From NCBI GenBank assembly GCA_019636385.1, contig JAHBXT010000002.1:434001-498000 (forward strand): 64,000 nt of DNA, read 5' to 3'. The DNA comes from Pirellulaceae bacterium (GTDB lineage Bacteria; Planctomycetota; Planctomycetia; Pirellulales; Pirellulaceae). This document shows positions 26,104 to 35,289 of this stretch, piece after piece; within the stretch, counting starts at the first letter, position 1, and each line of letters opens with the position of its first letter. A program made the position numbers and the translations under genes. Below the pieces are notes generated by a model. The model did no database searches, had not been told where the DNA came from, and worked only from the letters and a program-made list of their open reading frames with translations.

Positions 26104-26396
26104 TCTAGATTCTCCTTGTTGGGGGACGAAAACTGATACTGGCGGTCCAACGCAGTCCCGCGTTCAGTAGGTTACTTCAATTCAACGAACTTCTGGCGAG
26201 CGTTACGCTCCCCCCACTTGGCAGGCAAATCCTGCCGTTGACAGAGAGTGTTTCGCTTACGCAAGCTGACGAACTGTGGCTAAGGTTAACGCCCTGAACT
26301 ACTATGTCAACGGGGCCGCGAGGCAAGCATCTAAGTCTATAGCTGCCCCTTAATGTTAATGCAGGATGTCTAGTTAGTTTGGGTGGAGTATGGTTA

Positions 26397-27182
26397 ATGA
26401 GTGGTTTATGGTTTGGCCGTCGTGTAATTTTGACGGGTGCCACCAGTGGCATTGGGTGGGAGCTTGCAAGAATTCTTGTTCGCCGGGGTGCGATTGTCAT
26501 TGCTACAGGTCGACGCAGCGAGCGGTTGGACACACTGAAATCAACAGTTCAGAACCCGCAACAACTGATGGCGATTGCCGGTGATATCTGCGACCCAATT
26601 CATCGGCAAAGGTTGATGGATGCTGCTGTAAATCAGTTGGGAGGGCTGGACGTCTTGATCAATAACGCCGGAATTGGGGCCATCGGTCCATTCCGCCAGG
26701 CAACTCCCGATCGGTTGCGGAGAATATTTGAAGTCGACTTTTTTGCGGCTGTCGAGCTAACGCGTTTGGCCATAGAGCCGCTGACGCACGCTAAATCTCC
26801 CGCGATTTGCCTCGTCAACTCTGTACTGGGTTATCGTGGTGTGCCTGATAAGAGTGAATACTGTGCAGCAAAATTCGCGCTGCGCGGCTGGGCTGAATCA
26901 CTGCGAGTCGAACTGATGCCCTTGGGAATCGATGTCATTTCCGTATATCCCAGCACCACGCGCAGCGAATTCTTGGATTCACTGATCGAAACGCTTCCTG
27001 GAACGGCTAGCCGTAGCATGGGGAGCCAGTCTGCATCGCAGGTTGCTAGTTGCATTATCGGTGCCCTGCAAGCACGACGACTCAGCGCGTTTCCATCCCT
27101 CACCGCTAGAGCCATGGTCTGGTTGAGTCAAGCCTTTCCCGGCCTGACCGATCGCCTGCTGCTACGATCGTATAGAGCATGA
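26397..27182 (+). CDS. Short-chain dehydrogenase/reductase
   Basis: 261-residue SDR-family oxidoreductase. The cofactor motif is LTGATSGIGWELA (TGxxxGIG), followed by NNAGIGAIGPF. The catalytic set is Ser in VNSVLGYRG and Tyr/Lys in SEYCAAKFAL. The Arg-Arg after the first strand (ATGRRSERL) suggests NADPH. The C-terminal part (ISVYPSTTRSEFLD) is typical of classical SDRs acting on lipids or small ketones. The substrate is unknown. The ATG at 26397 has GGAG 8 nt upstream; the frame extends to a TTG at 26379. It is a single gene. Confidence 0.9.
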   Translation: MSGLWFGRRVILTGATSGIGWELARILVRRGAIVIATGRRSERLDTLKSTVQNPQQLMAIAGDICDPIHRQRLMDAAVNQLGGLDVLINNAGIGAIGPFRQATPDRLRRIFEVDFFAAVELTRLAIEPLTHAKSPAICLVNSVLGYRGVPDKSEYCAAKFALRGWAESLRVELMPLGIDVISVYPSTTRSEFLDSLIETLPGTASRSMGSQSASQVASCIIGALQARRLSAFPSLTARAMVWLSQAFPGLTDRLLLRSYRA

Positions 27183-27285
27183 AGCGGGGTGGCGCGTCAC
27201 TGCGCTGGCCACAACGCGGATAGTGCGTTATTTACGGCGGAACGAATCTTGGCGAACGTCGCACACACTCAAGCCAATGGCAATG

Positions 27286-30200
27286 TTAACTGCGTTTGCG
27301 CGCCTGATTGGAACGATTCTTGTGGAGCTTGGGTGGTGGCACCGACTGTTCATCAGGCGATTTGAAGTCCAAGGGAGGTCTGCCAAGTGCGGAAGTGGGC
27401 TGAGTATGGATTGGTGCACCGACGGATGTTTCAACTGAGTCAGGTGCAGTATTCACTGTGATTGCCAAATCTGCAGCGGATTCTGGTGCTGGCCAACGGC
27501 TGCGTCCAAGATTAAAGACGCGCCCCAGTGGACTCGCAAGCAGTGCCGGTAACCAAATCAAGTCACCGATGACCGCTGCAACCAATAGCGCCAACATCAG
27601 CGTTCCAAAGCGCTGAGTGGGCGTGAAGGTGCTGAGCGCAAAAACGCTCAGGCCCAAACCGCTAATGATCGTGGTTTGCGTCATGGCGGGAGCCATATTG
27701 CGGTACGTCTCCAGTATGGCTTGTTGGCGATCCAGTCCACGACGCATGGCCCCGCGGAACCAGCTCAGAAAGTGGATTGTATCGTCGACAGCCACACCTA
27801 ACGCCACGCTGGCGGTCATCATTGTTCCGATATCCACCAATGTTCGGGCATGTCCCATAAAACCAAAGATCACTACGACAGGGAAGATGTTCGGGATCAT
27901 CGATACCGCGCCGCTACCAATCGACTGCATGATATTGCGGAGTTGGAAAGCCGAAGTAAATGTTTTGGCAGGCGAGAGCAAACATATCATTACCAAGAAA
28001 ATCAGCACAAACGCCGACGCGACGCTCTGCACTAAACTTTCCAGAAGCGTTCGCTGAGCTTTGTAGACTACTGGAATAATTCCAGAATAGACCACGTCCA
28101 TTTCTCCCGGATGCGTAGGCAATTCCACGGGGGTTCCATCGGCCTGCCGTGGCGTGCGATTGAACTGTCGTATCTCGTCCAGCATCAAGCTGGCATCTAC
28201 AAATTTCACTGCGTTATCGCGGACAAAGCCAACATCGTAGTCGGAATGATTGCGCAGCAGGACAACGCAGTCGTATTCACGCAGATACTTGGCCCACTTG
28301 TCCGAGGTGGCACGCCCCTCGTCGGCCAACGGGAACTTCACCGGATCATGCCACTCGACAGCCCGAATTGTGTTATTGATGAGGCACGATCGCAACGTCT
28401 CGGCCAACACTGTTTCATCGGACTTGGCGGTGGCAATTGGGTGGCCAGTATGATTGCCGGCCGCTGGAAGTGCAGGCCGAGCCTGACCCAACACCAGCAC
28501 ACGCCCCTTGATCTGCTCGCCGCTCTGGGCTACCACAGCATCCATCACCGCTTTGCGACAGCGATATGCTGCCACGATCGGCTCGACGGCAGAGCGCAAA
28601 GACCCCACAAATTGACCATAATCGACGTCGCTTAGAGCGGCCAGTCGCAAACTAATGCGCCACAGCTCGGACTGCGGCGATAGTTCGCTGGTCTCGACCG
28701 TTAAATACTCGCTCTTCATCAATTCGTCGCGACTATTGAGCAGCAAATTGTTGGCACCGCTGCGTGAGGGGCTATAACTTAACGATGGCTCAGGCAAGTC
28801 TTTGATGAAAGTGCCTGCAGACATACCGCGCCCCACGACATTTTCACCTTCGTAACCGAAACGGCTCTGCAACACATCTTGAATGCGCATCACCGCTTCG
28901 GCCCGCTCTAGCAATGTCAACTTGGTCCGTGCTTGGCGTATCTCATCGCTGGATAAATCCGCAATTTCTCCGGTCGGAGCTTGCAATGATTCCGGGAAAC
29001 GAACGACCAATTCCATGGGGACCAAGCGGCCAAAATGATCTTCCAACCAGGCATAATCCTGGATGATCTGCGACTCGGAATCGAACAGCTTCAGGAGGTG
29101 GACGCTAGTCTGAATCTTAAACAGTCCGAACCCCATGGCGATCCAGACAGTCGCCATAACGATATTGACGTAGGCTTGCCGCTGGATCACAAACTTACCC
29201 AGCCGTTCCCACTTGTCGGCCAGAAAGTCGTTTATGCGTTTGCCGGCACCGGTAACCTGCTTGGACGGTGGCGGAAACATGGTCAGTGCGCTGGGTAAAA
29301 ACACGAACAGCAATCCAAGCGTCCCAACAATACCAATGGCTGAATAAATCCCGAACTTGTGGATCGGCAGGATATTGCTACTACCCAGCGACGCCATGCC
29401 GATGGCCGTAGTCACTGCGCACAGCGTAGTTGGAACCGCCGCATGAGCCAGAGCCCGTCCAGCAGCGGTGGCTTGACCATGTTCATGAACCGCGTCGCGA
29501 TAGTAATTGATGAAGTGAATCGCACCGGAAATCCCCAGCACATACACCAGCGAAGGCATGGTCAGCAGAATTGCATCCACCGAAGCTCCGCGCCACCACA
29601 CCATGCTGAGACTGGCCATGGCGCTTACCCCGCCAACGAAAAACACCATAGCCATCAGCCGCAGTGAGCGTAGCAGGAAATAGCTCAGCATCAGCCCTAC
29701 AGCCAACGAATAACCAATCAACCGGACGAGCGTGATTGTGCCTTCTTCGTCAATCGCCACGTTATCGATCGGCGGCCCACCCACGCGCAGCACCGGCCCG
29801 ACGATCGGAGGTGCTTCTACCAGCCAACTGAAGGGCGGAGGAGCCATGGTGGGTTTGGGGGGGGGCGATACGCCGCATTCCCGAGCAATCTCAAATACGC
29901 GACCGGTTGGCTGACCCAGCACCCCACGTCCGAGAACCCGCGCCAGATTTCGCCGCGCCGGCGGAGTAAACGTCAGCATTACACAGGTCTGACGAGGTGG
30001 CTCAGTAACCGACACTTCATCAAAGAACTCGTACCACACTTCGGCTTGATTCACTGGATCGGCCTTCCGCAGCCGAACCAGATCACCGCCGTAATTCTTG
30101 TCGGCTGCGCGCTGAATGACCTGAGCCCATACTTCCTGCCAACCCTCGGGCAATTCAGCCAGCTTCTGTGGAGTGAGCAACTTGGCCAAATCGTCGCTGC

Positions 30201-30999
30201 GCCAGCCAAAGTCTGCCGGCACCGGTGGTCCGAACAACGTTCCTGTCAATCGAGCCACAGCCATTCGCTCGCCGGCAATCGGATTGCTCTCGACATACAG
30301 CGATCTGCCTGGACCAGCCAATTGCTGAACCACTTGTGGCCCCGTGCTGACAGTTTTGATCAGCGGCGAAGCTACCAAACGTAGATCTTGCCAAAACGGA
30401 TTGGGCTTATCGTCGGTGCTTGGCTTCCCAAGGCCGGCAATAAATCGTCCTTTGAGTTTTAGACTGCCTGTGACGCGCTGTAGCCAATGGGCGATACCCG
30501 AAACCAGGTTCGCTCCACCATCCCATCGATAGAGATGCCCTTCGGGCGTTATGTAATAGTATTTGCCGTCTTCATCCACCAGCCATTTCTCGTCTTGACC
30601 ACCCCAATTGCGGTAGTCATCGCCATTTAAGAATAGGGCATAGTCTTTGAGTGCCTCTTGAGCATATGCGATTTGCTCATCCAATTCATCACCGAACTGC
30701 GGTGACATCTCATGCTGCAGTTTGGCAACAAACATCTTTAGCCCGTCAGAATCCTCGGTACACCCATCCCAGGTGGCAACCAGGAATTGTTCGCTGACGA
30801 AGCGTTTGTTGAACCATTCGAGTTCTTCAGTTTCACGAAAACTCTTGGGCAGCCAGTCCTTGACGTTGTTCTCGGTGCGCTGGAGTGCCATGCGTGCACC
30901 GCGAGCGGCAAATGGGACCAGGAAGAACACACCCATCAACAGCAGCAGCGCCATCGGCGCGCCGAACAGCGATTTTCTCTGAAAGAAGCCGTAATCCAT
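27286..30999 (-). CDS. RND-superfamily exporter (MMPL-like)
   Basis: About 1237 residues in the usual two-fold RND plan. The first membrane helix is near the N-terminus (APMALLLLMGVFFLVPFAA), then a large periplasmic loop, five helices (LVRLIGYSLAVGLMLSYFLL, MPSLVYVLGISGAIHFINYY), a second loop and a second helix set (LVDIGTMMTASVALGVAVDDTIHF). The GVAVDD and LGISGAIHF motifs belong to the proton-relay helices of MMPL/SSD proteins. It probably exports lipids or hydrophobic compounds. The Pro-rich tail ends in KNRSNQARKRS. The ATG at 30999 is chosen; the frame is open to a TTG at 31047. Confidence 0.85.
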   Translation of the reverse strand: MDYGFFQRKSLFGAPMALLLLMGVFFLVPFAARGARMALQRTENNVKDWLPKSFRETEELEWFNKRFVSEQFLVATWDGCTEDSDGLKMFVAKLQHEMSPQFGDELDEQIAYAQEALKDYALFLNGDDYRNWGGQDEKWLVDEDGKYYYITPEGHLYRWDGGANLVSGIAHWLQRVTGSLKLKGRFIAGLGKPSTDDKPNPFWQDLRLVASPLIKTVSTGPQVVQQLAGPGRSLYVESNPIAGERMAVARLTGTLFGPPVPADFGWRSDDLAKLLTPQKLAELPEGWQEVWAQVIQRAADKNYGGDLVRLRKADPVNQAEVWYEFFDEVSVTEPPRQTCVMLTFTPPARRNLARVLGRGVLGQPTGRVFEIARECGVSPPPKPTMAPPPFSWLVEAPPIVGPVLRVGGPPIDNVAIDEEGTITLVRLIGYSLAVGLMLSYFLLRSLRLMAMVFFVGGVSAMASLSMVWWRGASVDAILLTMPSLVYVLGISGAIHFINYYRDAVHEHGQATAAGRALAHAAVPTTLCAVTTAIGMASLGSSNILPIHKFGIYSAIGIVGTLGLLFVFLPSALTMFPPPSKQVTGAGKRINDFLADKWERLGKFVIQRQAYVNIVMATVWIAMGFGLFKIQTSVHLLKLFDSESQIIQDYAWLEDHFGRLVPMELVVRFPESLQAPTGEIADLSSDEIRQARTKLTLLERAEAVMRIQDVLQSRFGYEGENVVGRGMSAGTFIKDLPEPSLSYSPSRSGANNLLLNSRDELMKSEYLTVETSELSPQSELWRISLRLAALSDVDYGQFVGSLRSAVEPIVAAYRCRKAVMDAVVAQSGEQIKGRVLVLGQARPALPAAGNHTGHPIATAKSDETVLAETLRSCLINNTIRAVEWHDPVKFPLADEGRATSDKWAKYLREYDCVVLLRNHSDYDVGFVRDNAVKFVDASLMLDEIRQFNRTPRQADGTPVELPTHPGEMDVVYSGIIPVVYKAQRTLLESLVQSVASAFVLIFLVMICLLSPAKTFTSAFQLRNIMQSIGSGAVSMIPNIFPVVVIFGFMGHARTLVDIGTMMTASVALGVAVDDTIHFLSWFRGAMRRGLDRQQAILETYRNMAPAMTQTTIISGLGLSVFALSTFTPTQRFGTLMLALLVAAVIGDLIWLPALLASPLGRVFNLGRSRWPAPESAADLAITVNTAPDSVETSVGAPIHTQPTSALGRPPLDFKSPDEQSVPPPKLHKNRSNQARKRS

Positions 31000-31300
31000 G
31001 CCGAACGGGTCACCCTCTAAACGAACGATTTCCGAGACACCGGGCAATCGCAGTCGAAACCTCTAAGGTAGCCTTGCTTGCATAGCCATTCCAGTATCTA
31101 AAATCAAAAAGACCGTTCTTTTCATTCGACAGATGACTTCCATAACGACCAGCAAAGCTGGACCGATTGGCTGAATTCTTATGGTCGGACTGGTGCGGAC
31201 CACCTAGAGTGTGGGTCAGCCGCTACAGTATAATTTGGACATAGTGGTCCATGTTCGGCGGCTTGCCTCCACCTAAATCCTGCAGCCACCCACACCCGAG

Positions 31301-32626
31301 TTAATCCAGTCGAGCGGCTGCAATTAGCTTGATAAACTCACGGTTGGACTCGAATCGCCCCAATTGTTTGATCAATTGCTCCATGGCTTCGACCGGATGC
31401 ATCGAATTCAAGGTTCGCCGCAACTTGGTCACGGTGTCTAATGTTTCAGCATCCAACAACAGCTCTTCGCGGCGCGTTCCGGATTGAGAAATGTCGATAG
31501 CCGGCCAAACGCGACGATCGGCTAGGCGGCGGTCGAGCACCAGTTCCATGTTGCCCGTACCCTTGAACTCTTGAAAGATGAGATCGTCCATGCGGCTACC
31601 GGTGTCTACCAGTGCGGTGCCAACGATCGTTAGCGATCCGCCCTCGGCAAAAGCTCGCGCTGTCGCGAACAGCTTCTTCGGGATGTCCATGGCCTTGATG
31701 TTTACACCGCCGGTCATCGTAGGACCATTGTTGCCCACCCATTTGTTAAAAGCACGTGCAAGTCGCGTGATGGAGTCCATCAATAGAAACACATCTTTAC
31801 CTTCTTCGGCCAAACGCTTGCAGCGATCAATCACCAATTGGCTTAAGCGGACGTGACTGTCAACATCCATATCCAGACTCGACGCGATGACCTCGCCATT
31901 CTTGACATTGCGGCGCATGTCAGTCACCTCTTCAGGTCGCTCGTCAATCAGCAGCACCAAAAGGTGCACGTCCGGATGATTTTCGGCAATTCCGCGACTG
32001 ATATCTTGTAACATGATCGTTTTGCCGCTTCTTGGCGGAGCGACAATCAGCGCTCGCTGGCCCTTGCCCAGCGGTGACAACAGGTCGATAACGCGATTGG
32101 TAAGCGGAGTCTTACCCACTTCCAGTTGCAGCCATTGCTCAGGGTTAATTGGAGTAAGCGCCTTGTCATCATCAAAATTGCGGACATTGATGTAGTCATC
32201 GGGCGGCAACCCATCGACATCCATAATTTCTCTGACCCGTGGGCCCTGCTGGCGTCTTCCCGGCTGCATCATGGAAGTGATGCGAACGCCTTGTCGCAAG
32301 CCAAATTTTTCGATCATCGTCCCGGGGACAAAGGGATCGGTGCGCTCACGCGAATAATTATTTTCGGCACTCCGTAAGAAGCCGTAGCCGTTGGGATGCA
32401 TCTCCAGGATGCCGACAAACTCAACCAACGGAATTTCACCGTTTTCGTCGACTTGTGGTTCCGGAAACGGTTCGTTGCCGGTTTGTGAAGGCAAACCGCG
32501 GCGATGCCGGCCGCCTCGCCGACCACCACCGCCCGAACGCGGGCCTCCCTGTGAACCGGAATAGCCCCCAGAAGGAGCGCCCGAAAAACCAGAACCCGAC
32601 CGCGAGCGAAACCGCTTTTTCTTCAT
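31301..32626 (-). CDS. rho: Transcription termination factor Rho
   Basis: 441-residue Rho, the hexameric RNA-dependent ATPase that ends transcription. Residues 1-50 are an Arg/Gly/Ser-rich extension (SGGGGRRGGRHRRG). The cold-shock-type RNA-binding domain follows (EFVGILEMHPNGYGFLRS, about 68-86). The ATPase core has Walker A VAPPRSGKT (205-213), Walker B VLLIDERPEEV, the Q-loop region and the secondary RNA-binding R-loop. The usual N-terminal helical domain is replaced by the RGG-like tail. The start is an ATG at 32626. An 848-nt spacer lies upstream. Confidence 0.96.
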   Translation of the reverse strand: MKKKRFRSRSGSGFSGAPSGGYSGSQGGPRSGGGGRRGGRHRRGLPSQTGNEPFPEPQVDENGEIPLVEFVGILEMHPNGYGFLRSAENNYSRERTDPFVPGTMIEKFGLRQGVRITSMMQPGRRQQGPRVREIMDVDGLPPDDYINVRNFDDDKALTPINPEQWLQLEVGKTPLTNRVIDLLSPLGKGQRALIVAPPRSGKTIMLQDISRGIAENHPDVHLLVLLIDERPEEVTDMRRNVKNGEVIASSLDMDVDSHVRLSQLVIDRCKRLAEEGKDVFLLMDSITRLARAFNKWVGNNGPTMTGGVNIKAMDIPKKLFATARAFAEGGSLTIVGTALVDTGSRMDDLIFQEFKGTGNMELVLDRRLADRRVWPAIDISQSGTRREELLLDAETLDTVTKLRRTLNSMHPVEAMEQLIKQLGRFESNREFIKLIAAARLD

Positions 32627-33474
32627 TACTTGATTTCCAACGCCGAATTAAGAGAGACAGGTTGTTGAACGTTGCAGCCAGTCAACTGTCGCTAAACTAG
32701 AGAGAAACGCCGATTGCTAAGTGACCGTCCGCAATAAAGGAATTCTTCGCACCGCCTAAAACGCTGGTTGAGTAAAGAATCAACCGCCCGTTAATCTGAC
32801 TGAGTACGTGTGGGAAGCTGGGCATTTACGAGTGCAGATTGAGTTGCCGTCAATTCGGCTCCGCTCCCGCGTGAACTGTTTTGTCTCTAGTTTGGACCTG
32901 AAAGCTTCTGGAGCTCGGATGGTCACATATTAAGCTGCTGTGAAATCAACAGCCCAGGATTACAACAGAGGCAGCTGGCCTATGATTGCCATGCCAATTA
33001 TCGCTGTATACCAACTGCTGTCCGCAAGCTGTTGCGGAAACCACCACCATTCGCACTGACAGCGCCTTCAGAAAGGCGGCCTATCAATTTATGTCTTGCC
33101 AATCTGCGTCTTGCCAGTCAGCGCTTCGCTCCATTGCGATTCGCCACGACTGAAACCATCTTGGCTTCAAAAGCTGAATGCGTCTGAACAATACTAGAGC
33201 TAACTCACCAATACTGATTCAGACCGCCAGGTGACTCTGCCATGAAGCATCCATCGTCGAGTCGCCTAAGAATATTATCTCTTGCCGCATTACTGTCAAG
33301 CGAAACCTGATTTGCTAGCCTCGAATTCGGCGATTTTTTCGATTTTTCCGGCAAACTCGGCTTGAGCGGTAAAGTTTCCCAGGCCGATGTTTCACTCAGG
33401 AACCAATCCGCACTTCGGTAGGCCGTGCCTTCCAAGTGCTGACCAACGCCCTTTGATCTGAAGGAATCGAAATC
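32627..33474. other. Long divergent intergenic region upstream of rho
   Basis: About 850 nt without a convincing gene. One small frame in the right part overlaps the start of the thioredoxin-fold gene on the other strand and is rejected. A short tandem (GTCTTGCCAATCTGC / GTCTTGCCAGTCAGC) lies near 33092. It may hold a rho leader for autogenous control, but nothing specific was recognised. Confidence 0.5.
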
Positions 33475-34932
33475 GTGACCCTCCGCTTCCACCTAGTTTG
33501 GTTGACGCTGGCATTTCTGTGCGGTCTAGCGGTAGCTAACGAACCCTCCCCCACCATTCGTTGGGCGCCCGACTTGCATGCCGCTGAGGCGGCGTCCCGG
33601 CAGTTCAACGTGCCCTTGCTGATTCACTTCTATGGAGATGGCTGTCTGCCCTGCCGAACACTAGAGCAGAGAGTCCTGTCGCGGCCCGAAATCATTCAGA
33701 CGCTTAACAAATACTTCATTTGCATTGCTATCAACGGCAGCCAGCAAACTCAGGTCGCCGCCAGTTATGGAGTCCACAGTTGGCCGACCGATGTGTTTGT
33801 CAGTCCTGACGGCCAGCCACTGTATCAAGGTGTGTGTCCCCAGGATCCCAATTCGTACCAAAGAACGCTTGAAAACGTAGCTCTCATGAACCGCGACCGG
33901 TTGGCGTTGCTGGCTGAAAAAACGTCAACGAACAATCGTACAGCAGCCCCCACGCTTCCGTCTGGTGTCCCAGCGCCACAGCCGGGATTGTCAACGTTGA
34001 CTCCAATGGGCGAAACGCGTCAGTCGGGATCGCAGGCACCCAACTACTATTCGGCAACTGCCGAAAACCAACACCGAGCAAAATTGGCCACCGGTTCGAC
34101 TGCCTCGCCTCAGATAGTCAGCGGACCAACGGTCGCCAGTTTACAAGCAAGTTCGATCCTCGGCCCGCAACCTGCAGCCCGGCATCCAGGCATGTCGGCT
34201 GACGCTCAGCCAGCCGGCCTGGAGGGGGTCCCGTTCCCACCGCTGCCAGGGCTATCACGATCCGAAACGGTCCACCCCAGCACCGCGAACCCCTCAACAG
34301 CATTTACCAACGCTCCGCACGTTCCAACGGTGGATAAAACTGACTCTGCAAGTACGACAGGACAGCCAGGACAAGCTACTCGGTCGATATCCGCTCAGCT
34401 CGTCTCCACGCCTCGCAACACGAGCACCGAATCAACCAACCCATATTATCAGCCACCAGCAGCTTCGACCCTAGCACCTTCAATCAGCGCAACATCCGTT
34501 TCTCCGAATGAAACTGAAGTTGCCAGTTCGACCAAGGCGGCCAATGTCAATTTACCGCAATCCGCTTCAGGTCCGCCAGCGCTGGATGGCTACTGCCCAG
34601 TGTCCCTGAAGAGGCAACAGTGGCTGCCTGGCGATATGCATCTAGCCGTACGGCACCGTGGTAGAGTCTATCTACTCTCCAGTCAAGCTGCTGTGGATGC
34701 ATTCATGCAGTCTCCGGATGATTTCATTCCCACGCTATCAGGCAATGATCCCATGCTGCTACTAGAGGAAGGTCGGTTGTCACCGGGTTCAACACAACAC
34801 GGGCTGTTCGAGGCACGTACCGGCCAAGTACTGCTTTTCAGTTCTGCGCAATCGAAAACCAAGTTCCAGCAGGACTTCGATCGCAATATGCAAGCTTTAG
34901 AAGCGGTCAAGACGCGGGCCAGCGCTCGCTAA
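33475..34932 (+). CDS. Exported thioredoxin-fold protein with a C-terminal YHS-like domain
   Basis: 485-residue protein. A signal peptide (FHLVWLTLAFLCGLAVA) is followed by a thioredoxin fold (about residues 25-135) with the active site GDGCLPCRTLEQR and the cis-Pro-like GVHSWPTDVFVSPDG. A low-complexity Pro/Ser/Thr linker of about 220 residues follows. The C-terminal part (about 360-440: DGYCPVSLKRQQWLPGDMHL, then GRVYLLSSQAAVDAFMQSPDDF) resembles the YHS-like metal-binding domain paired with thioredoxins in planctomycetes. It could be a periplasmic thiol oxidoreductase or metal handler. The GTG start has AAGGA 9 nt upstream. Confidence 0.8.
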   Translation: MTLRFHLVWLTLAFLCGLAVANEPSPTIRWAPDLHAAEAASRQFNVPLLIHFYGDGCLPCRTLEQRVLSRPEIIQTLNKYFICIAINGSQQTQVAASYGVHSWPTDVFVSPDGQPLYQGVCPQDPNSYQRTLENVALMNRDRLALLAEKTSTNNRTAAPTLPSGVPAPQPGLSTLTPMGETRQSGSQAPNYYSATAENQHRAKLATGSTASPQIVSGPTVASLQASSILGPQPAARHPGMSADAQPAGLEGVPFPPLPGLSRSETVHPSTANPSTAFTNAPHVPTVDKTDSASTTGQPGQATRSISAQLVSTPRNTSTESTNPYYQPPAASTLAPSISATSVSPNETEVASSTKAANVNLPQSASGPPALDGYCPVSLKRQQWLPGDMHLAVRHRGRVYLLSSQAAVDAFMQSPDDFIPTLSGNDPMLLLEEGRLSPGSTQHGLFEARTGQVLLFSSAQSKTKFQQDFDRNMQALEAVKTRASAR

Positions 34933-35289
34933 GCAGCTTGACTATCCACACGGTGGTTGGACTCTACAAACTGTGCTGATAGTCTGGGGCGTCTGTACGC
35001 ACGAATCCGAATACGCTTTAGTAGCAATACCAGCTGCGGCAATGTTTGACCCTTTCATGTTGATTGCGCACTCAAATCTTTCGATCAGATTTTCTGGGAA
35101 TCCAAAGTTCGGCACGTCACCTAGGCCCAAGGTGACGATGCTAGCAACTTTGCCAGTTACAGGCTGAGCACGCAGCCTGAGGCAGTGGATACCAAAACGA
35201 ACCAGCCAAGCTAACCCCGTTCTTAGCCTTGACTAGCTCACGGGCAATTTGCCCTCAGGAGAGGTTACCTAAAAGCCGGAGAGTCACGG
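34933..35289. other. Intergenic region upstream of the second flagellin
   Basis: 357 nt without a supported gene. A 7-bp inverted repeat, GTCACCT (35116-35122) and AGGTGAC (35130-35136), lies 154 nt before the flagellin ATG and could be a control site or hairpin. GGAGAG stands 6 nt before the ATG. No sigma-28 consensus was recognised. Confidence 0.5.

Noticed and set aside
33205..33492. A 95-codon minus-strand frame upstream of the thioredoxin gene
   Set aside because: It overlaps the start of the opposite gene and shows no domain, signal or ribosome site.
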